The notes: a model not told the origin generated them from the letters alone. Positions 16,693-26,428 are shown, numbered from the stretch's first letter. The stretch: 33,112 nucleotides of DNA from an uncultured Eubacteriales bacterium (GCA_902787835.1 CADAHU010000001.1:32435-65546), one strand, 5' to 3'. A program made the numbers and translations.

Positions 16693-18810
16693 GTGGCAGC
16701 AACAAAGCTTGTGATTGTGGAATCTCCCGCCAAGGCGCGGACCATCGCCAAATTCCTGGGCAAGGGATATAAAGTGGAGGCCTCCCAGGGGCACGTCCGC
16801 GATTTGCCCAAATCGCAGCTGGGCGTGGATCCCGATCATGATTTTGAACTGAAATATATCACCATCCACGGCCGGGGCAAGATCCTGGCCAAGATCCGCA
16901 AGGAGGCCAAGGCCGCCAGCAAGATCTATCTGGCAACCGACCCGGACCGGGAAGGCGAAGCGATCTCCTGGCATCTGGCGCATACCCTGGATATGGATCT
17001 GAACGCGCCCTGCCGCATCGAATTTCACGAGATCACCAAAAAGGCGGTGCTGAACGCCATCGAGCATCCCCGCACCATCGATATGGGGCTGGTGGATTCC
17101 CAGCAGGCGCGCCGCGCCCTGGACCGCCTGGTGGGCTATAAGATCAGCCCGCTGCTGTGGGCAAAAATCAAAAAGGGCCTCTCCGCGGGCCGCGTGCAGA
17201 GCGTGGCCACCCGCATGGTGGTGGAACGGGAGCAGGAGATCGAAGCCTTTATCCCCGAGGAATACTGGGATATCACCGCCCATGCGGTGCTACCCGGCGC
17301 GCGCACCCGCAAGAACACCTTTAAGGCGCGGCTGGTGACGCTGGACGGACAGAAGGCCGTTATGGGCAACGAGCAGGAGATGCTGGCCGCCCGGAAGCGG
17401 GTGGAGCAGGCTTCCTTTACCGTCCGGGAGGTCAAGACCGGCGAAAAGAAAAAGCAGCCCGCGCCGCCCTTTACCACCTCCTCTTTGCAGCAGGAGGCGG
17501 GCCGCAAGCTGAGCTTCACCACCCAGAAAACCATGCAGGTGGTGCAGCAGCTCTACGAGGGCATCGAGCTGGAAAACGAGGGCATGCAGGGCCTGGTCAC
17601 CTATATCCGTACCGACTCCGTGCGCGTCAGCGATGAGGCGCTCAGCGACGTGCGCGCCTATATCGGCGAGGCCTACGGCGCAGCCTATCTGCCCGAGGAG
17701 CCCAACGTATACAAGGGCCGCAGCAACGCCCAGGACGCCCACGAAGCCATCCGCCCCACCGATGCCAGCCGCACGCCGGACAGCATCAAGGGCTCGCTGA
17801 CCAAGGAGCAGTTCCAGCTCTATCGGCTGATCTATTCCCGCTTTGTGGCCAGCCAGATGAGCAACGCCATGTACGATACCATGAGCATGGAGATCACCGG
17901 GGACGGCGTTGGCCTGCGCTTCTACGGCGAGCGCAAGCGCTTTGCCGGCTTTACCACCCTCTACGAGGAGGGCAGCGACGAGGCCGCGGAGGAGAACGAA
18001 ACCGTGCTGCCCCAGATGAAGGCGGGGGACCCCGTCACCATCCAGAGCATCGACAGCGATCAGCATTTTACCCAGCCCCCGGCCCGGTATACCGAGGCCT
18101 CCCTGGTGCGCATGCTGGATGAAAAGGGCATCGGCCGCCCCTCCACCTACGCGCCCACCATCACCACCATCATCGCCCGCGGCTATGTGACCCGGGAGAA
18201 CAAGCGGCTGTTCGCCACCGAGCTGGGCCGCATGGTCACCGGCGTTATGACCCAGTATTTCGGCGATATCGTGGATACGGAGTTCACCGCCCAGATGGAG
18301 GACAAGCTGGACGCCATCGAATCGGGCAACGTGGAATGGAAGCAGGTGCTGCGCGACTTCTATCCGCCCTTCAAGGAAACCCTGGAGAAGGCCGAAACTT
18401 CCATTGAGAAGATCGAGGTGCGCGACGAGCCCAGCGATGTGATCTGCGAAAAATGCGGGGCCAACATGGTTTACCGCGTGGGCCGCTACGGCAAATTCCT
18501 GGCCTGCCCCAACTTCCCCGACTGCCGCAATACCCTGCCGGTGCTCAACTACATTGACGCCAAGTGCCCCAAGTGCGGCGGCCGCCTGCTGGAAAAGACC
18601 AGCCGCAAAAACCGCCGTTTCTACGGCTGCGAGCATTTCCCGGAGTGCGATTTTGTCAGCTGGGATATGCCGGTGGATGACCGCTGCCCCAAGTGCGGCA
18701 GCTATATGACCTTGAAGCGCAACAGCAAGGGCGAGCAGTGGCACCTTTGCGCCAACGAGAAATGCCGCCATCGCGTGGAGGTCAAGGCCGCCCCGGAGGA
18801 TGCGGAATGA
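16693..18810 (+). CDS. topA: DNA topoisomerase I (type IA)
   Basis: A 705-residue enzyme that relaxes negative supercoils through a transient 5'-phosphotyrosyl bond. The toprim domain has [19 protein letters not shown] with the acidic triad [14 protein letters not shown]. The [17 protein letters not shown] block and the active-site tyrosine in [13 protein letters not shown] follow. The C-terminus has three Cys4 zinc modules: CEKCG...CPNFPDC, CPKCG...CEHFPEC and CPKCG...CANEKC. The start is GTG with GGAGG ten bases upstream. The stop overlaps trmFO by four bases. Confidence 0.97.
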   Translation: MAATKLVIVESPAKARTIAKFLGKGYKVEASQGHVRDLPKSQLGVDPDHDFELKYITIHGRGKILAKIRKEAKAASKIYLATDPDREGEAISWHLAHTLDMDLNAPCRIEFHEITKKAVLNAIEHPRTIDMGLVDSQQARRALDRLVGYKISPLLWAKIKKGLSAGRVQSVATRMVVEREQEIEAFIPEEYWDITAHAVLPGARTRKNTFKARLVTLDGQKAVMGNEQEMLAARKRVEQASFTVREVKTGEKKKQPAPPFTTSSLQQEAGRKLSFTTQKTMQVVQQLYEGIELENEGMQGLVTYIRTDSVRVSDEALSDVRAYIGEAYGAAYLPEEPNVYKGRSNAQDAHEAIRPTDASRTPDSIKGSLTKEQFQLYRLIYSRFVASQMSNAMYDTMSMEITGDGVGLRFYGERKRFAGFTTLYEEGSDEAAEENETVLPQMKAGDPVTIQSIDSDQHFTQPPARYTEASLVRMLDEKGIGRPSTYAPTITTIIARGYVTRENKRLFATELGRMVTGVMTQYFGDIVDTEFTAQMEDKLDAIESGNVEWKQVLRDFYPPFKETLEKAETSIEKIEVRDEPSDVICEKCGANMVYRVGRYGKFLACPNFPDCRNTLPVLNYIDAKCPKCGGRLLEKTSRKNRRFYGCEHFPECDFVSWDMPVDDRCPKCGSYMTLKRNSKGEQWHLCANEKCRHRVEVKAAPEDAE

Positions 18811-20105
18811 GGGCGGCTGTGATCGGCGCGGGCCTGGCGGGCAGCGAGGCGGCCTGGCAGCTGGCCAAGCGCGGCGTTGATGTGACCCTGTACGAGATGA
18901 AGCCGAAGCACATGAGCCCGGCCCATAAAAGCCCGCTGTTTGCGGAGCTGGTGTGCAGCAATTCCCTGCGCTCCGACCGGCTGCAGAACGCCGTGGGCCT
19001 GCTCAAGGAGGAAATGCGCCAGCTGGATTCTCTGGTGATGCGGGCGGCGGACAAGGCGCGGGTGCCTGCAGGCGGCGCGCTGGCGGTGGATCGGGAGTGC
19101 TTTTCCGGTTATATCACCGAAGCGCTGCGCGGCGATCCCCATGTCACCGTGGTGGAGGAGGAGATCACCGGGATCCCCGAGGGGCCTGTGATCATCGCCA
19201 CCGGGCCGCTGACCAGCGACGCGCTGGCGGAGAGCATTGCCGCCCTGCCCGGCATGAGCACGCTGCATTTCTTCGATGCCGCCGCGCCCATCGTGATGGC
19301 GGAATCGCTGGATATGAACAAGGTTTTCCGCGCCTCCCGCTATGGCCGCGGGGACGATTACCTGAACTGCCCGATGGATAAAGAGCAGTACGACGCCTTT
19401 GTGGAGGCGCTGCTCACTGCGGAGACCGCGCCGGTGCACGGCTTTGAGGAGAATATGGTGTTCGAGGGCTGCATGCCGGTGGAATCCATGGCCCGGCGCG
19501 GGCATATGGTGCTGGCCTTCGGCCCCATGAAGCCCGTGGGCCTGCCCGATCCCCGCACGGGCAGGGAGGCCTACGCCATTGTGCAGCTGCGCCAGGACGA
19601 TGCCGCGGGCAGCATGTACAACCTGGTGGGCTTCCAGACCCGGCTCAAATTCGGCGAGCAGAAGCGGGTATTCGGCATGATCCCCGGCCTGGATAACGCG
19701 GAGTTTGCCCGCTATGGCGTCATGCACCGCAACACCTTCCTGCACAGCCCCGGGCTGCTGGACAGCACCTATCAGATGCTCAGCCGTCCCGGCACGTACT
19801 TTGCCGGGCAGATGACCGGGGTGGAGGGCTATGTGGAAAGCGCCGCCAGCGGTCTCATGGCCGGCTTGGCGCTGGCCGCGCGGCTGAACGGGCGGGAGCC
19901 GGTGGATTTCGGCACAGCCACCGCCATTGGTGCGCTGGCCCATTACATTTCCACCCCCAACGCCGATTTTCAGCCCATGAACATCACCTTCGGCCTGATT
20001 GATCCCCTGGAAAAGCGCGTGCGCAACAAGGCCCAGCGGTATGAGCTGATCAGCGATCGCGCAATCGGCATTGTGCGGGATCTGAGCGCGAAACTGGACA
20101 GTTGA
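18807..20105 (+). CDS. trmFO: Methylenetetrahydrofolate-tRNA-(uracil-5-)-methyltransferase
   Basis: A 432-residue folate- and FAD-dependent enzyme that makes m5U54 in the tRNA T-loop (formerly Gid). The N-terminal dinucleotide fold is [51 protein letters not shown], the [14 protein letters not shown] block and the C-terminal [16 protein letters not shown] are all typical family signatures. The ATG at 18807 overlaps the topA stop (ATGA) with GGAGG seven bases upstream, so the two are translationally coupled, as in many Bacillota. The frame extends upstream into topA but that part is not TrmFO-like. Confidence 0.96.
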   Translation: MRAAVIGAGLAGSEAAWQLAKRGVDVTLYEMKPKHMSPAHKSPLFAELVCSNSLRSDRLQNAVGLLKEEMRQLDSLVMRAADKARVPAGGALAVDRECFSGYITEALRGDPHVTVVEEEITGIPEGPVIIATGPLTSDALAESIAALPGMSTLHFFDAAAPIVMAESLDMNKVFRASRYGRGDDYLNCPMDKEQYDAFVEALLTAETAPVHGFEENMVFEGCMPVESMARRGHMVLAFGPMKPVGLPDPRTGREAYAIVQLRQDDAAGSMYNLVGFQTRLKFGEQKRVFGMIPGLDNAEFARYGVMHRNTFLHSPGLLDSTYQMLSRPGTYFAGQMTGVEGYVESAASGLMAGLALAARLNGREPVDFGTATAIGALAHYISTPNADFQPMNITFGLIDPLEKRVRNKAQRYELISDRAIGIVRDLSAKLDS

Positions 20106-20116
20106 GGCGATAACCA

Positions 20117-21139
20117 TTGCTTTATCATCTGGGAAAGAGTATAAAAAAACTGCGCGGCAGGAGCCTGTGCTTCCTGGCGCTGATTGTCCTGCTGATGATC
20201 CCGGGCCTGGCACTGGGAGAGCCGGTTTCGGAGGAGGTTTCGATCGGCGTGCCGCCGCTGCCGGGCGCGCTGACGCTTCCGGCGGATCGCGCGCAGCCCT
20301 GTCCCGCGGTGGTGCTGCTGCACGGGTCCGGCCCCAACGACCGGGATGAAGCATTGGGGAATACCCACCTGTTCCGCGACCTGGCGGAGGAATTGCCCTT
20401 GCGGGGCATCGCGGTACTGCGCTTTGACAAGCGTACGCTGACCTACGGCGCGCGCTATACGGCGGAGCAGCTGCGCGCCATCACCGTACGCGAGGAAGCC
20501 ATGGAGGACGCGGTGGCGGCGGCGAGGCTGCTGCTGGAGGATAACCGCATTGATCCGGGCAGAATCTACCTGGCGGGCCATTCGCTGGGGGCTTCCATCG
20601 CGCCGCGCATCGCCGCGGAGAATCCGGGGCTGTTTGCCGGCGTGATCCTGCTGTCCGGGACACCAAGGACGCTGGGCGAGATCGTGATCCACCAGAACCA
20701 GGCGATTGTGGACGCGCTGCCGGACGATATCAAACGGATTGGCAGCCTGCAGCTGGAGGGCATGATCAGCGAGTGGGAGAGCGTTCTCAGCGGAACGAAG
20801 GAGGAAGCGCTGAACCGCCAGGTGTTTGGGCAGCCGGCCTATTATTTCTGGGAGATGGCGCAGTACGATACCGGCGAAATTCTGCAGACGCTCCAGGTCC
20901 CGGCGCTGATCCTCAACGGCGGCCAGGATTTTCAGGTGACGGACGCGGACGGCTACGAGGCCTGGCGGCAAATCGACCTGCCTTCCACCGTGCGGCTGGT
21001 ATATCTGCCGGATCTCAATCACCTGCTGATGGCGCCGGATGCCGGGGAGGACGTGCGGGGGACGGTGGCGGAATACGAGCTTCCCTGCCGCGTGTCGCCG
21101 GAGGCTGTAAACGAAATCACACAGTTCATATTGGAATAA
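20117..21139 (+). CDS. Secreted alpha/beta hydrolase
   Basis: A 340-residue serine hydrolase with an N-terminal signal peptide or anchor (KSIKKLRGRS, then a hydrophobic core at about 18-33, then LALGEP). The oxyanion region is VVLLHGSGPNDRDEA. The nucleophile elbow is AGHSLGAS (Ser156), the acid is probably Asp271 in GGQDFQV, and the histidine is His302 in DLNHLLM. This arrangement is typical of acyl-aminoacyl-peptidase/BAAT-like esterases of unknown substrate. It begins with TTG, 11 bases after trmFO, with GAGG nine bases upstream, and ends 15 bases before hslV. In Bacillus the equivalent position holds xerC (codV). Its link to the operon is unknown. Confidence 0.82.
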   Translation: MLYHLGKSIKKLRGRSLCFLALIVLLMIPGLALGEPVSEEVSIGVPPLPGALTLPADRAQPCPAVVLLHGSGPNDRDEALGNTHLFRDLAEELPLRGIAVLRFDKRTLTYGARYTAEQLRAITVREEAMEDAVAAARLLLEDNRIDPGRIYLAGHSLGASIAPRIAAENPGLFAGVILLSGTPRTLGEIVIHQNQAIVDALPDDIKRIGSLQLEGMISEWESVLSGTKEEALNRQVFGQPAYYFWEMAQYDTGEILQTLQVPALILNGGQDFQVTDADGYEAWRQIDLPSTVRLVYLPDLNHLLMAPDAGEDVRGTVAEYELPCRVSPEAVNEITQFILE

Positions 21140-21154
21140 CGGAGGAGAAAACAA

Positions 21155-21688
21155 ATGGCTATGATGGGTACCACGATCTGCGCGGTCAAGCGCAATGGCA
21201 AGATCGCCATTGCGGGCGACGGCCAGGTCACCATGGGGGAGAACACCATTTTTAAAAACAGCGCAAAAAAGGTGCGCCGCATCTATAACGATAAGGTGGT
21301 CACCGGCTTTGCGGGCAGCGTGGCCGATGCCTTTTCCCTGTGCGAGCGGTTTGAGGAACGGCTCAACCAGTGCAACGGCAGCCTGGAGCGCGCGGCGGTT
21401 TCCCTGGCGCAGGATTGGCGCTCTGATAAGGCCATGCGCCAGCTGCAGGCCATGATGATCGTGGCCGATAAGGAGAACATGCTGATCATATCGGGCACCG
21501 GCGAGGTCATCGACCCGGACGACGGCATCTGCGCCATCGGCTCCGGCGGCAATTACGCCCTGGCGGCTGCCCGCGCGCTGATGGAGAATACCGAGCTTTC
21601 CGCCGCGGAGATCGCCGAGAAGGCGCTGCATGTGGCGGCCTCCATCTGCGTATTCACCAATGACCATATCATCGTGGAGGAAGTCTGA
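21155..21688 (+). CDS. hslV: ATP-dependent protease HslV (ClpQ), proteolytic subunit
   Basis: A 177-residue threonine protease that forms a two-ring dodecamer with HslU. The catalytic N-terminal threonine is preceded here by five residues ([11 protein letters not shown]), so a short propeptide must be removed to expose the Thr. [38 protein letters not shown], and [15 protein letters not shown] are characteristic. GGAGGAG lies seven to nine bases before the ATG. The stop overlaps the hslU start by one base, so subunit levels are linked. The partner order hslV-hslU is conserved across Bacillota. Confidence 0.96.
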   Translation: MAMMGTTICAVKRNGKIAIAGDGQVTMGENTIFKNSAKKVRRIYNDKVVTGFAGSVADAFSLCERFEERLNQCNGSLERAAVSLAQDWRSDKAMRQLQAMMIVADKENMLIISGTGEVIDPDDGICAIGSGGNYALAAARALMENTELSAAEIAEKALHVAASICVFTNDHIIVEEV

Positions 21689-23064
21689 TGATGAAAGAAT
21701 TGACACCCCGCGAGATCGTGCGGGAACTGGACAGGTATATCATCGGCCAGGAGGAGGCCAAGCGCGCGGTGGCCATTGCCCTGCGCAACCGCTATCGCCG
21801 CGCCCGGGTGGATGAAAAGATGCGGGAGGAGATCTTCCCCAAGAATATCCTGATGGTCGGCCCCACCGGCGTGGGCAAAACCGAGATCGCCCGCCGCCTG
21901 GCCAAGCTGGTGCAGGCCCCGTTCGTCAAGGTGGAGGCCACCAAATTTACTGAGGTGGGCTATGTGGGCCGCGATGTGGAAAGCATCATCCGCGACCTGG
22001 TGGAGAACGCCGTGCGCATGGTGCGGGATGAGCATGAGGCCAAGGTGCGTACCCGGGCGGAGGTGCTGGCGGAGGATCGGCTGCTGAACCTGATCGTCTA
22101 TCCGCCCAAGAAGCCCAGCAACAACCCCTTCCAGATGCTGCTCGCGCCCCAGAACGCCAACAGCGAGCCCCAGATCTCCGATGAGGAGCGCGACCGCCTG
22201 CGCAGCCGCCGGGACGAGGTGCGGGAGCAGCTGCGCCGCGGCGAATGGGAGGATAAGGAAATCGAGATCGAGGTTTCCGAGAAAGCGCCCGAGCTGGAGG
22301 TGGGCGGCAGCGCCATCAGCCTGGGGGATATGATGGGCGGCCTGATGCCCAAGCGCACCAAGCAGCGCCGCATGAAGATCAAGGACGCCCGCAAGATCCT
22401 GGTGGAGGAAGAAGCGGAAAAGCTGATCGACCAGGACGCGGTGCAGGAGGAGGCCGTCCGCCGCGCCGAGCAGCACGGCATCATCTTCCTGGATGAGATC
22501 GATAAGGTGGCAGGCCATGGCGGCGGCCATGGGCCGGACGTATCCCGGGAGGGCGTGCAGCGCGATATCCTGCCCATCGTGGAGGGCAGCACGGTCAACA
22601 CCAAATACGGCCCGGTCAAGACCGATTTTATGCTCTTTATCGCCGCGGGCGCGTTCCATGTGGCCAAGATCAGCGATCTGATCCCCGAGCTGCAGGGCCG
22701 TTTCCCCGTGCGGGTGGATCTTAAATCCCTGACCCGGGAGGATTTTGTCAACATCCTGATCAAGCCCGACAACGCCCTGACCCGGCAATACGCCGCCCTG
22801 CTGGAAACCGATAAGGTGCATCTGACCTTCGATGAGGACGCGCTGAAGGACATCGCCGAGGCCGCCTTTGTGGCCAACGAAACCGGCGAGGACATCGGCG
22901 CACGGCGGCTGCACGCGGTGTTTGAGGAGCTGCTGGAGGATATCTCCTTTAACGCCGGCGGCGATGAGATGCCGGACGTGTATCTGAACATTACCCCCGA
23001 TTACGTGCGCGAGCACCTGGGCGCTTTCCATCAGCCCCTGGACGCGCGAAAATACATCCTGTAA
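21688..23064 (+). CDS. hslU: ATP-dependent protease ATPase subunit HslU (ClpY)
   Basis: A 458-residue AAA+ unfoldase that feeds proteins into HslV. Walker A is GPTGVGKT (58-65), the pore motif GYVGRDVES follows, and Walker B is IIFLDEIDKV. An I-domain rich in charged residues lies between them (roughly 110-230). GARRLHAVFEELLEDISF is the C-terminal sensor-2 region. The ATG at 21688 overlaps the hslV stop and has GGAGG seven bases upstream; a second ATG follows immediately. In many Bacillota codY is the next gene, but here a terminator and an unrelated operon follow. Confidence 0.96.
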   Translation: MMKELTPREIVRELDRYIIGQEEAKRAVAIALRNRYRRARVDEKMREEIFPKNILMVGPTGVGKTEIARRLAKLVQAPFVKVEATKFTEVGYVGRDVESIIRDLVENAVRMVRDEHEAKVRTRAEVLAEDRLLNLIVYPPKKPSNNPFQMLLAPQNANSEPQISDEERDRLRSRRDEVREQLRRGEWEDKEIEIEVSEKAPELEVGGSAISLGDMMGGLMPKRTKQRRMKIKDARKILVEEEAEKLIDQDAVQEEAVRRAEQHGIIFLDEIDKVAGHGGGHGPDVSREGVQRDILPIVEGSTVNTKYGPVKTDFMLFIAAGAFHVAKISDLIPELQGRFPVRVDLKSLTREDFVNILIKPDNALTRQYAALLETDKVHLTFDEDALKDIAEAAFVANETGEDIGARRLHAVFEELLEDISFNAGGDEMPDVYLNITPDYVREHLGAFHQPLDARKYIL

Positions 23065-23070
23065 AAAGCA

Positions 23071-23106
23071 TTGCGGCATGCGCCCGATCAAGGAGCTTGC
23101 CGCTTT
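23071..23106 (+). terminator. Terminator of the dprA-hslU operon
   Basis: GCGGCA (23071-23076) and TGCCGC (23096-23101) followed by TTTTTC. The loop is long (19 bases), but two inner G-C pairs can form. Confidence 0.65.
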
Positions 23107-23190
23107 TTCTTATATTTTGCGCTGTACTGACAGGAAATGAAAGGAGCGTGTGGAATAATATAAGGATTTTATTTGCGGAGGGAAAAAGAA

Positions 23191-24042
23191 ATGAGCATCC
23201 AGCTGACGGGCTTTGCGGACGAGATCCATCCATCCTTTGAAAAACAGCTGACCGTGGCGCGGCAGACCGGCGTGAACGCCATCGAGATCCGCGGCGTAAA
23301 CGGCCGCGGCATCCAATCCTATACGCCCGGGGAGGCGGAAGCGCTGCAGGCGCAGCTGAAGGAGCGGGGGATGCATGTATCCTCCATCGGCTCGCCCATC
23401 GGCAAGCAGCCCATCACCGAGGATTTTGAACCCCATTTTGCCCTGTTCCAGAACGTGGTTGAATTATGCAAGGTGTTTGGAACCCGCAACATCCGCATGT
23501 TCAGCTTCTACGTGCCGGCGGGGCAGACGGAAAAGTATCGGGACGAGGTCATGCGGCGCATGGAGCGCATGGTGGAGTATGCCGCCCGGCAGGATGTGGT
23601 GCTGCTGCATGAAAACGAAAAGGGCATCTATGGGGATATCGCGCCCCGGTGCCTGCAGCTGATGCAGCGGTTTTACGGCGAGCATTTCAAGGCGGTATTC
23701 GATTTTGCCAACTTCATCCAGTGCGGCCAGGAAACGCTGGAGGCCTATGACATGCTGAAGCCCTATATCGCCTACATCCATATCAAGGACGCCCGGGCGG
23801 AGAACGGCCAGGTGACGCCGGCGGGCTGGGGAGACGGCTGCGTGCGCGAAATCCTGGGACGGCTGAAGGATACGGGGTATCAGGGCTATCTGTCCCTGGA
23901 GCCGCACCTGACCGATTTTACCGGCTTCCGAGGCCTGGAAAACGGCGGCGCGGAGGATAAATGGCGCATGGACGGCGAGACCGCGTGGCGCATTGCTTTG
24001 GACGCCCTCAAGGGCATCCTGTGGGAGCTTGACTGGCAGTAA
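23191..24042 (+). CDS. Sugar phosphate isomerase/epimerase-like TIM-barrel protein (A)
   Basis: A 283-residue protein of the AP-endonuclease-2/xylose-isomerase-like superfamily, whose members isomerise or epimerise sugars using a divalent metal. Likely metal ligands are in LLHENEKG (Glu), AVFDFANFIQ (Asp), YIHIKDAR (His) and LSLEPHLTD (Glu). The ATG at 23191 has GGAGGG eight bases upstream. It is followed after 13 bases by a Gfo/Idh/MocA oxidoreductase and then by a second, divergent barrel. The substrate is unknown; a role in catabolism of an oxidised sugar or polyol is inferred from the neighbours. Confidence 0.85.
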   Translation: MSIQLTGFADEIHPSFEKQLTVARQTGVNAIEIRGVNGRGIQSYTPGEAEALQAQLKERGMHVSSIGSPIGKQPITEDFEPHFALFQNVVELCKVFGTRNIRMFSFYVPAGQTEKYRDEVMRRMERMVEYAARQDVVLLHENEKGIYGDIAPRCLQLMQRFYGEHFKAVFDFANFIQCGQETLEAYDMLKPYIAYIHIKDARAENGQVTPAGWGDGCVREILGRLKDTGYQGYLSLEPHLTDFTGFRGLENGGAEDKWRMDGETAWRIALDALKGILWELDWQ

Positions 24043-24055
24043 AGGAGAAATCAAT

Positions 24056-25210
24056 ATGAAAAAAGTACGTTTGGGCGTTATCGGCGTGGGCAACATGGGC
24101 ACGGGACACTGCCAGAATATCCTGGCGGAGATGTGCCCGGAGATCGAGATCACCGCGGCGGCGGACCGCCGGGAATCCCGCCGGGTCTGGATCCGGGAGA
24201 ATCTGCCCGGCGCGGCTGTTTTTAATGAGGGCGAGGAGCTGATCGCTTCCGGCCTGTGCGATGCGGTGCTGATCGCCGTGCCCCATTATCAGCATCCGCC
24301 CCTGGCCATATCGGCCTTCCGGCACGGGCTGCATGTCATGGTGGAAAAGCCCGCGGGCGTCTATACCCTGCAGGTGCGGGAGATGATGGCGGAGGCCGAC
24401 CGGCATCCCGACCTGACCTTCGGCATGATGTTCAACCAGCGCACCAACTGCGTATACCGCAAGATGAAAGAGATGATCGACGCCGGGGAGCTCGGTCAAA
24501 TGAAGCGCATGAGCTGGCTGATCACCGACTGGTACCGCACCCAGTTCTATTATGATTCCGGCGCGTGGCGCGCCACCTGGGCGGGCGAGGGCGGCGGCGT
24601 GCTGCTCAACCAGTGTCCTCATCAGCTGGATCTGCTGCAGTGGCTCTGCGGCCTGCCGGTGAAGGTGCATGCCCACTGCCATGAGGGCAAATGGCACGAT
24701 ATTGAGGTGGAGGATGACGTGACGGCCTATCTGGAGTTTGAAAACGGGGCCACAGGCGTATTTGTCACCACCACCGGCGACGCGCCGGGCACCAACCGGC
24801 TGGAGATCACCGGCACCCGGGGCAAGCTGGTATGCGAGCACAACCAGCTGACCTTCTGGCGCAACGAGGTGGACGAGCGGGAGTGGTGCAAAACCTGCCC
24901 GGAGGGCTTCAAAAAGCCGGAATACAAGGTCATCAGCGTGGAGACCGATTGCCAGAACATCCAGCATCCCGCCGTGCTGAACGCCTTTGCGGGGCATATC
25001 CTGCGCGGCGAGCCCCTGGTGGCCGATGGTCGGGAGGGCATCCGCGGGCTGATGCTCAGCAACGCCATGCATCTGTCCGGCTGGCTGGGCAAGGAAGTGA
25101 CGCTGCCCATCGACGAGCAGCTGTTCTATGACCTGCTGATGGAAAAATGCAAAACCTCCCGCCATAAGGAAGAACAGGACGTGACGATCTCCACCGAGGG
25201 AAGCTACTGA
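24056..25210 (+). CDS. Gfo/Idh/MocA-family oxidoreductase
   Basis: A 384-residue NAD(P)-dependent sugar or polyol dehydrogenase. The N-terminal Rossmann fold carries LGVIGVGNMGTGHCQNIL. The conserved catalytic-type EKPAGV follows (VMVEKPAGVYT). Then comes the C-terminal alpha/beta domain with WAGEGGGVLLNQCPHQLDLLQWLCG, where the N-Q-x-x-H-Q-x-D-L cluster is the substrate/catalytic site. The start follows AAAGGAG by eight bases. It sits between two TIM-barrel isomerase-like genes in one operon, the arrangement of modules that oxidise a sugar ring carbon to a ketone and then rearrange or cleave it. The exact substrate cannot be read from the sequence. Confidence 0.88.
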   Translation: MKKVRLGVIGVGNMGTGHCQNILAEMCPEIEITAAADRRESRRVWIRENLPGAAVFNEGEELIASGLCDAVLIAVPHYQHPPLAISAFRHGLHVMVEKPAGVYTLQVREMMAEADRHPDLTFGMMFNQRTNCVYRKMKEMIDAGELGQMKRMSWLITDWYRTQFYYDSGAWRATWAGEGGGVLLNQCPHQLDLLQWLCGLPVKVHAHCHEGKWHDIEVEDDVTAYLEFENGATGVFVTTTGDAPGTNRLEITGTRGKLVCEHNQLTFWRNEVDEREWCKTCPEGFKKPEYKVISVETDCQNIQHPAVLNAFAGHILRGEPLVADGREGIRGLMLSNAMHLSGWLGKEVTLPIDEQLFYDLLMEKCKTSRHKEEQDVTISTEGSY

Positions 25211-25226
25211 TAAAGGAGAAAAGAAT

Positions 25227-25994
25227 ATGCAGATCGGCGCGCAATTATATACGCTGCGAACCTTTTGCCAGAATGAAAAGGACTTTGGACGCACCCTGGC
25301 GCGGGTGCGCGGGATGGGGTATACCTGCGTACAGCTTTCGGCGCTGGGCCCCATGGAGCCGAAGCGGATCAAGGCGATCTGTGATGATAACGGCCTCAAG
25401 ATCGTGCTGACCCATAATCCGGAGGCGGATTTTCTGCACCATACCGGGGAGCTGATCGAAAAGCACCTGCTGTACGGCTGCAAATACATCGGGCTGGGCT
25501 CCATGCCCGAGCGCTACCGCAACGTCGATTTCCTGCCCTATTTCGCCGAGGATTTTGCGCCCGCGGCGGAGAAGATCCACAATGCGGGCATGCGGATGAT
25601 GTACCACAATCACGCCTTCGAGTTTGAGCGCATGCCCGACGGAAAAACCATGATGGACCACCTGCTGGCGGGGATCCCGGCGGAATGGATGGGCGTAACG
25701 GCGGATACCTATTGGCTGCATTACGCAGGGATCGACGTATGCCAATGGCTGGCCGAGCATGCGGAGCGGATCCCCTGTGTGCATCTGAAGGATTACGCCA
25801 TCCATGGCTTTGATATCCGCATGGCGGCGGTGGGCCAGGGGAATCTGGATTTTGCGCGGATATTGGATCTGCTGCAGAGGAACGGCGTCACCGAATACGC
25901 CCTGGTGGAGCAGGACGACTGCTACGGCGCCTCGCCCTTTGACTGCATGCAAAAAAGCTTTGAGTATATACAAAAAATCAACGCAATGGGCTAA
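25227..25994 (+). CDS. Sugar phosphate isomerase/epimerase-like TIM-barrel protein (B)
   Basis: A 255-residue xylose-isomerase-like TIM barrel starting IGAQLYTLR, an N-terminus typical of the YcjR/IolE-like group. Candidate metal residues are in MMYHNHAFEFE, GVTADTYWLHYAG, CVHLKDYAIHG and YALVEQDDCYG. It differs in length and sequence from barrel A, so the two are not recent duplicates and probably do different steps. AAAGGAG precedes the ATG; it is 16 bases after the oxidoreductase stop. It is the last gene of the three-gene module and is followed by a bidirectional terminator. Confidence 0.85.
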   Translation: MQIGAQLYTLRTFCQNEKDFGRTLARVRGMGYTCVQLSALGPMEPKRIKAICDDNGLKIVLTHNPEADFLHHTGELIEKHLLYGCKYIGLGSMPERYRNVDFLPYFAEDFAPAAEKIHNAGMRMMYHNHAFEFERMPDGKTMMDHLLAGIPAEWMGVTADTYWLHYAGIDVCQWLAEHAERIPCVHLKDYAIHGFDIRMAAVGQGNLDFARILDLLQRNGVTEYALVEQDDCYGASPFDCMQKSFEYIQKINAMG

Positions 25995-26021
25995 AACATA
26001 TTTGCGCTGAATACGAGAAAA

Positions 26022-26058
26022 AGACCCGTGTGAAGATCGAATTACACGGGCCTTTGTT
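26022..26058. terminator. Bidirectional terminator between the sugar module and secG
   Basis: CCCGTGT (26025-26031) pairs with ACACGGG (26044-26050) around a 12-base loop. T-runs follow on both strands, strongest on the minus strand (TCTTTTTCTC) for secG. Confidence 0.88.
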
Positions 26059-26084
26059 TATTTAGGCTTGGCTGATGGAAAGAA

Positions 26085-26321
26085 TCAGCCCACCAGCATC
26101 ATGACGACGGAAAGCGCCACAAAAACAGCGGCGGAGATCTTGGTGGCCAGGGCCAGCTTGGCTTCCATGGCGGCGTTCTTGGCCTTGCCGAAGTAGCTGT
26201 CGTTGTTGCCGGAGATGGCGCCCATGCCATCGGATTCGCTGCTCTGCATCAACACGGAAATGATCAGCACCAGAGAGGTGAGGATCAGGCAAATGTTCAA
26301 AACGATCTGAATAGCGCTCAT
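26085..26321 (-). CDS. secG: Preprotein translocase subunit SecG
   Basis: A 78-residue membrane protein of the SecYEG channel, which assists SecA-driven protein export. Helix 1 is IQIVLNICLILTSLVLIISVLMQ. A conserved cytoplasmic stretch follows (SSESDGMGAISGN, ending in SYFGKAKN). Helix 2 is ISAAVFVALSVVMMLVG at the C-terminus. The size matches the family (about 70-80). I chose the ATG at 26321 because GGAGG lies nine bases upstream; the open frame extends 14 codons further through the promoter region. It is monocistronic: own promoter and own terminator. In several Bacillota it neighbours rnr and smpB, which are absent here. Confidence 0.93.
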   Translation of the reverse strand: MSAIQIVLNICLILTSLVLIISVLMQSSESDGMGAISGNNDSYFGKAKNAAMEAKLALATKISAAVFVALSVVMMLVG

Positions 26322-26353
26322 GGTAAAAAACCTCCTTGAAATCAGCAGGTTAT

Positions 26354-26382
26354 AGTATATCATAACACAGAGGGAAATACAA
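26354..26382 (-). promoter_or_regulatory. Promoter of secG
   Basis: Minus-strand TTGTAT (26377-26382) and extended -10 TGATATACT (hexamer 26354-26359) with a 17-base spacer. Confidence 0.8.
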
Positions 26383-26428
26383 GCATTTTTTCGTGTTTTG
26401 ATATATTTTCTGCTCTTTTATGCCGATA

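Noticed and set aside
23107..23190. Promoter for the TIM/oxidoreductase module
   Set aside because: Several A/T-rich hexamers near 23154-23164 could be a -10, but none has a properly spaced -35 or clear extended -10, so I do not list it.
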